Source of the DNA: Malus domestica
Lineage: Eukaryota > Streptophyta > Magnoliopsida > Rosales > Rosaceae
Reading direction: 5' to 3'
DNA: 64,000 nucleotides
Assembly (NCBI RefSeq): GCF_042453785.1
Contig: NC_091675.1
Coordinates: 53,640,501 to 53,704,500, forward strand
This document shows positions 58,691 to 64,000 of this stretch, piece by piece. Positions within the stretch are counted from its first letter, which is position 1; every line of letters begins with the position of its first letter. The notes below the pieces were generated by a model. That model saw nothing but the letters and a program-made list of their open reading frames with translations, ran no database searches and was not told the origin of the DNA. A program made the position numbers and the translations under genes.

Positions 58691-60392
58691 ATGTGCTCTG
58701 TGGCAAGGCAGATTGACAAAAATGGCCAACCTTTACTCACATCGAGAAAACACTCCCAATAAGATTACTTGCTAAAAAATCGAAGAGGCACCACTCCCCG
58801 AATCTTGAGAGCTAAACTCCCACCAGGATTGCTTTCTTAAAAATCGAAGAGGCACTGCTATCCGACTCTCGAAAGCCAGACTCACAGCAGGATTGCTTTC
58901 TCAAAAATCGAAGAGGCACCGCTCTCCAAATCTTGAGAGCTAGACTCCCAACAGGGTTGCTTTCTCAAAAATCGAAGAGGCACCGTTCTTCGAATCTTAA
59001 GAGCTATGTCCCCGACAGGATTGCTTGTTCGAAAATTGAAGAAGAACCGTTTTCTGAACTTCGAAAGCCAGATTTCCTTGGATAAAACTTATCTGCAATC
59101 TTCACATGCAACATCAGCTTTCCAAATACCACAGACCACTTTTTCAAAGTGCTCTGACAAAGTTAAAACACGTGAATCTTGCAGCTCCCACTACATTACT
59201 ATGACCGAGAAGGGTAAAGGAACAACGTTACTACTCGCTGTTGGGACAATTCCTATATATGTCGACCTTCATCCTCCACAGCCAGGCAAACCTGCAAATA
59301 AATAAAATGCTCAACTTTTCTTCATATCCGAGAGGCACTCTCAGCACAGTCTCTCGAAGTACTCAGCTTATTTTTCCCTGATAATACCTCTGCAAACAAG
59401 CCACACCAGAGCCAGAGTATCTCATATCATCAGGATTAAAAGCAAGATTATTCCATATCATGCTTTTTTTGTGTCTTTTCCTTTGACCTTGTTCTTACCT
59501 GCAAGACATGGAGAAAGAGAGCAATCAGTTAGCATTTGGAATCAAGCTTCCAGTCAGGACTAACTACCTGGAACTCATTGCCTGATTACTTACCTAGCAT
59601 TGCTCTCGAGTACTCATCTTTAACATCTTATGCTTCCAAAAAAGATACCACATCTGCCTGAGGAACAGATAGGGCAAGTGAGAAGGATACAAGGAATCAT
59701 GTGGAGACAAGCGCAATAGAACACGTGCCGATTCATCTATTACTTTGTCAACAGAAAAAGTATCCCATATCATCAAGGTTGAACGCACTCTTGATTTGAT
59801 GGACTTGTTTTGACCCTCAAATTCTTGAGTCGACCTTATACTCTGAAGGAAACCAGAAAACCCTCTAGCCCAGTTCAAGAATAAGCCTGTGGAAAGTTAC
59901 TTCTTCAAAAGCAAAAGTATCTCATATCATCTCTTCTCCTTTTTCTTCTCTTTATCCTTCTTGCTGCCTGCAAGATAGGGAGAATAAGAACAATTAGCCG
60001 GAACTCGAAATCAAACTTCTGATCTGAGACTGATTGCTGGGAGCTCTGATTGCTTACCTTGTCTGTCACCTCTTTCGGCGGATCTCCCAGCTCGGCGACT
60101 TGGGGGACTCCTACTTCATGGTTTGTATCACGCTTGACCAAGCCTAAAACTACAAGTAAGCTTCAAGTGAAATTGATACATTACCTAGTGCATCTCCACC
60201 GGTTAAGGATACCACCCCTGGATGGAGGAAAAGTACTTTCAGAGAAGATGCCACATCTACTTATGAGACAGATAAGGCAAGTGAAAACGATATCACACTT
60301 CAGTACTTAGAAGTTTCATGATTACTCAGCGGCTTGGATCTTGCAAGTCCTCAACCGAGGAGCTTCCCTCACTCGGGAACTTAGGGGAGCAC

Positions 60393-60904
60393 TGTTTGTA
60401 CCATACTTGACCAATCCCGAAACTACTGAGCACTGGTCAATGTTATACCGCCAAGAACCCAGAAGAGTTTCCTCAAACTAGGAGGCCAATCACAGTGCAA
60501 CACGTGTCGACATCAGAAGCCAATCACAGCGCAACACGTGTCAACATCAGAAGCCAATTACAACACGACACGTGTCAATGTCAAAACAAAGCTAGAAACT
60601 CTTCTATAAAAGGATATCATTCTCCCACAATATTTCCGAATGTCATTTGTACTAAATCATTCACTTGTACTCACTAAAGGAGAGCTTGAACCTATGTACT
60701 TGTGTAAACCCTTCACAATTAATGAGAACTCCTCTACTCCATAGACGTAGCCAATCTGGGTGAACCACATACATCTTGTGTTTGCTTCCCTGTCTCTATC
60801 CATTTACATACTTATCCACACTAGTGACTGGAGCAATCTAGCGAAGGTCACAAACTTAACACTTTCTGTTGTACCAAAGTCCTCACTGATTTTGTGCATT
60901 AACA
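60393..60904 (+). mobile_element. X2 right LTR-like end (plus orientation)
   Basis: 512 bp, TGTTTGTACCATA ... GCATTAACA, preceded by the purine-rich 'aacttaggggagcac'. The U3 carries three imperfect repeats of 'gccaatcaca.c.caacacgtgtc' (60490-60570), and 'ttctataaaaggatatc' is the TATA box near 60600. The outer side abuts AACAC. Confidence 0.82.
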
Positions 60905-60909
60905 AACAC

Positions 60910-63080
60910 CATGTTCCTCATGTCGATACTCAAAATGGTTTAGTAGAAGCATTTATCAAGCAGCTTTAATTAATAGCTCGCACTTTGCTCATGAAAACAA
61001 AATTGCCAATTTCTGCATAAGGACATGCCATCTTACATGCTGCATCATTGGTTTAATTGAGACCTATAGCCAACCACCAATACTCCCCAGTACAACTCGT
61101 ATTTGGGTATCAGCCAAACCTTTCACATTTATGAGTTTTTGGTTATGTTGTTTATGTGCCTATTGTACCGCCACAACACACTAAATTGGGACCTCAATGC
61201 ATATTGAGAATTTATGTGGGTTTTGATTCGCCACCTATCATTAGATATTTGGAACCCTTGACATGTGATATGTTTACAGATAATTTTGTGGATTGTCACT
61301 TTGATGAGACAGTCATCTCGTCGTTAGAGGGAGAAAAAACCGTTCCAGATAAACAGCAAGAGCTGACATGGGTTGTACCCATGTTTTCTCATTTTGACCC
61401 ACGAAGCACTCAATGTGAAAATGATCGTTCATCTTCAAAATATTGCTAATCAAATGCCAGATGCATTTAATGATGCAACGAAAGTGACAAAATCACATAT
61501 ACCAACTGCAAATGCGTCTGCAAGAATTGATGTCCTTATGAGACAAAATAAAGTGGCAGCGAATGATTCTTTTGGTGCACACCTGAAGCGTGGTAGACCC
61601 CCAGGTTCAAAAGATTCAGCCCCTCGAAAGAGAAGGATAATTGCACAAATGAATCTAAATGAAATCATTTAGAAAAAGAAAATGAATGACAAATCCACAA
61701 ATGATGATTTTGAAAAAGAAAATGTCATTGATGACACATATCCCTGAAGAAACAGAAGTACATGAAAGCAAAGAAATCTCCATAAATTATGCATGGACTA
61801 ATGAATTGTGGTATCGAAATAAAATAATCATCGACAACATGTTTGCATTCGTAATAGCCACTAAAATCATATTAAGCGATGATATTAAGCCCCGCTCTAT
61901 TGATGAATGCAAATAGAGACAAGATTGGCCTAAGTGGAAAGATGCAATCCAGGCAAAATTAAATTCCTTAGAAATGCGAAGTGTTTTTGAACTGGTCGTC
62001 CAAACCCCGCTTGGTGTAAACCCCGTGGGTTACAAATGGGTATTCACAAGAAAGCGAAATGAGAAAAACGAGATTGCAAGATATAAAGCACGACCCATTG
62101 CACAAGGTTTTTCACAAAGACTTGGAATTGATTATGAGGAGACATACTCTCCTGTAATGGAAGCAATTATGCTCCGTTACTTAATAAGTTTGATAGTTTC
62201 AGAAAAAATTGACATGCGACTTATGGATGTCATCACCGCGTATCTATATGGAGAATTAGATACTGACATATATATGACGGTCCTAGAAGGACTTAAGTCG
62301 CCTGAAACGACTAACAAACCATTAGGTATGCTCTCAATCAAATTAAGGCGATCATGGTCATTGGTCCAAAAGTACCATATTTGAGTACAATAGGTGCTTT
62401 ATTGTATTTAGCACAATGTACTAGATAAGATATAACTTTTTCAGTCAACTTGTTAGTAAGGTATAGTTCTGATCCAACAATTCATCACTGGAATGGAATC
62501 AAAGATGTTTTACGATACTTTCGTAGGACAACAGACATGGGTCTCTTCTACTAAGAGAAATCCACAAAGGACCAGATCCTTGTTGGATATGCAAATGTTG
62601 GTTTTCTCTCTGATCCGCATAAAAGCCGCTCATAAACTATTTACTAATGGAGATATAACAATCTTATGTTGCTCAACAAAACAAACATTAGTTGCTACAT
62701 CTTCCAATCACTCAGAAATACTTGTTTTACATGAAGCAAGTCGTGAATGTTCTTGGTTAAGATCAATAATCCATCATATCTAGAATTGATATGGTCTACC
62801 TTCAAACACAGACTGTCATTCATGAAGATAATGCAGCATGTGTTGCCCAAATGAAGGAAGGATTTATCAAGGGCGATAAGACTAAACACATATCTCCAAA
62901 GTTTTTTAGTGCACATGAGCTTCCGAAGGCTAAAGTTATTGAAGTCAGACAAATTCGTTCTAATGAAAATCTGGCAGACCTATTCACCAAATCTTTAACA
63001 AAGTGCACGTTTCAGAAGCTAGTGCATGGTATCGGATTACGTCGACTTACCAATCAGTTTAGCTTGAAGAATGCGGAATC
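60910..63080 (+). pseudogene. Copia pol C-terminal part (integrase end, RT, RNase H)
   Basis: Integrase resumes with 'HVDTQNGLVEAFIKQL' at 60918. 'LGPQCILRIYVGFDSPPIIRYLEP' type sequence follows at 61180. RT starts with 'NPVGYKWVFTRKRNEKNEI' and 'ARYKARPIAQGFSQRLGIDY' (61974-62384). Part of the RT palm, including the YVDD region, is deleted between 62390 and 62400. RNase H remnants 'TKQTLVATSSNHSEILVL' and 'EDNAACVAQMKEGFIKGDKT' run to about 63080. Several stops are present. Confidence 0.88.
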
Positions 63081-63335
63081 AGGGGAGATACATATCAAGG
63101 GGAGCATCCATGATACATGCCTGTTGTACTCTTTTTCCTTCGACTATGATTTTTCCCACTGGGTTTTTCCTATCAAGGTTTTAACGAGGCAACATAAGCA
63201 TACTTAACACTATATCAACAATCCAAGCAAAGTTGTACTCTTTTTGCCTTCGCTACAGTTTTTTCCCATTGGGTTTTTTCCCAGCAAGGTTTTAGTGAGG
63301 CAACTAATGTTGACATATGGGCATCCAATGGGGAG

Positions 63336-63674
63336 TGTTGTAAAATTATGAGAATGAATGCCCATAGTAGTGTATTTGTCAGTATGTGAAGTTTTCAAAA
63401 AGGCCACAATAGTATGATTGTTGTTATGTGAAGTTTTCAACATTTCACCTTTTGTTTTGTCATGGATGTGGCTCTATATAAAGAGCACTCCGTGTGTGAC
63501 TACAATACACAGCAAAGAAAAGAAGTAAAGCAATAATATCAATAGCCCTCCCTTCCCATTTTTCCTGCAATCTTTTGTGTTATAGTTACGAAACTAAACA
63601 GTGTGATATTTAGCACCCCTTTCTCTCATGTCTCTAATAAAGGTTATCTCTCTAACATTTTCCTATTTATAATA
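63336..63674 (+). mobile_element. 3' LTR of the plus copia element
   Basis: 339 bp, TGTTG...AATA (the terminal CA is mutated to TA), preceded by the purine-rich 'ccaatggggag' and followed by GTAAT (63675-63679). Confidence 0.93.
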
Positions 63675-63679
63675 GTAAT

Positions 63680-64000
63680 TTGTTAGTTTTGTCCGAAGGG
63701 GCTAAAAGGAACAAGAAAAGTGAGTGAGATTGTATAGGAGGATATATTTTATTTATTTTCTATCTCTGTTGAAAAATGTAAAAAATCTTACCTCGAAAAC
63801 GTGACAAAATAAAAGGTAACTTGTCTTAAGCTATTCTTATTTTAAATGCGTCGATTTTTTGTGATAAAACTATGTTATCTGCTAGGTTAGTTTAAATTGG
63901 GTATAATATCGGTACTTGACTCATTCATAGCAAGTCGATGGCCGTTCTCTAAAATCTTGACAATCTCTTCTCTTTTCAACTTTGACACACACATACACAC
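63680..64000. other. Flanking DNA, no gene seen
   Basis: The unique-looking sequence continues past the target duplication to the window end. No coding or repeat signal was recognised. Confidence 0.4.

Larger units (their letters stand above)
56840..60904. mobile_element. Element X2: insertion with inverted LTR-like ends
   Basis: 4065 bp inserted in the copia integrase region with a perfect 5-bp duplication AACAC (56835-56839 and 60905-60909). The minus copia shows the empty site (near 44980). Both outer ends are U5-type ends, each followed inward by R, TATA, U3, TG start and a purine-rich tract. The two U3 regions differ in sequence. The interior holds promoter-like tandem repeats (57540-57985), a 36-bp array (58514-58690) and the inverted X1-like segment (58760-60390). 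No RT, integrase or transposase is seen. Confidence 0.75.
47271..63674 (+). mobile_element. Ty1-copia retrotransposon, plus copy, with nested insertions
   Basis: Bounded by 339-bp LTRs and a perfect 5-bp target duplication GTAAT (47266-47270 and 63675-63679). Internal order is leader, gag, [LINE block 49534-56064], pre-integrase, integrase start, [X2 56840-60904], integrase end, RT, RNase H, polypurine tract and LTR. Removing the insertions leaves about 5.8 kb, a normal copia length. The coding parts are broken by stops. Confidence 0.93.

Overview
This is nuclear DNA of a dicot plant. The evidence is intron-rich plant genes (COBRA-like, TCP, MADS, plant-type YY1, serpin), AT-rich spacers, and dense Ty1-copia, RTE-type LINE, MITE and SINE-like repeats. 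Gene and repeat style fit a woody Rosaceae such as apple or pear, but that is an inference from recall and no search was run.

Gene-bearing part (1-41.6 kb). On the plus strand lie a type I (M-gamma-like) MADS gene (1340-2179), ribosomal protein L30 (28754-29944) and a class I TCP factor (39775-41595). On the minus strand lie a six-exon COBRA-like GPI-anchored protein (5972-3179), a ubiquitin-like-domain CTD phosphatase (13196-10538), a five-finger YY1-type zinc-finger gene (18927-14622), a receptor-like cytoplasmic kinase (22491-21436), a serpin with an in-frame stop (24857-23679) and RNA polymerase III subunit RPC6 (27876-27181). RPC6 and L30 are head-to-head over a short promoter that carries site II, telo-box and CACGTG motifs. 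Between COBRA-like and UBLCP1 a block of about 2.3 kb is duplicated in tandem. It contains the spliced 3'-UTR exon of UBLCP1, and a 229-bp MITE is present in only one copy.

Transposon part (41.9-63.7 kb). Two copies of one Ty1-copia family stand head to head, 88 bp apart: a minus copy (about 41.87-47.18 kb) and a plus copy (47271-63674, flanked by GTAAT). The plus copy was invaded by an RTE-type LINE (49534-56064, 19-bp target duplication) and by a 4.07-kb element, called X2 here (56840-60904, perfect AACAC duplication). X2 has LTR-like ends in inverted orientation. A relative, X1, sits inside the LINE block. It is built of nested tandem repeats and carries a 226-codon coiled-coil ORF that I do not recognise.

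The host genes do not form a pathway. They are independent housekeeping, cell-wall, signalling and regulatory genes. The most unusual structure is the X family: inverted LTR-like ends from two subfamilies, tandem arrays of U3-like promoter units, an unknown coiled-coil ORF and a duplicated LINE 3' end beside one copy.
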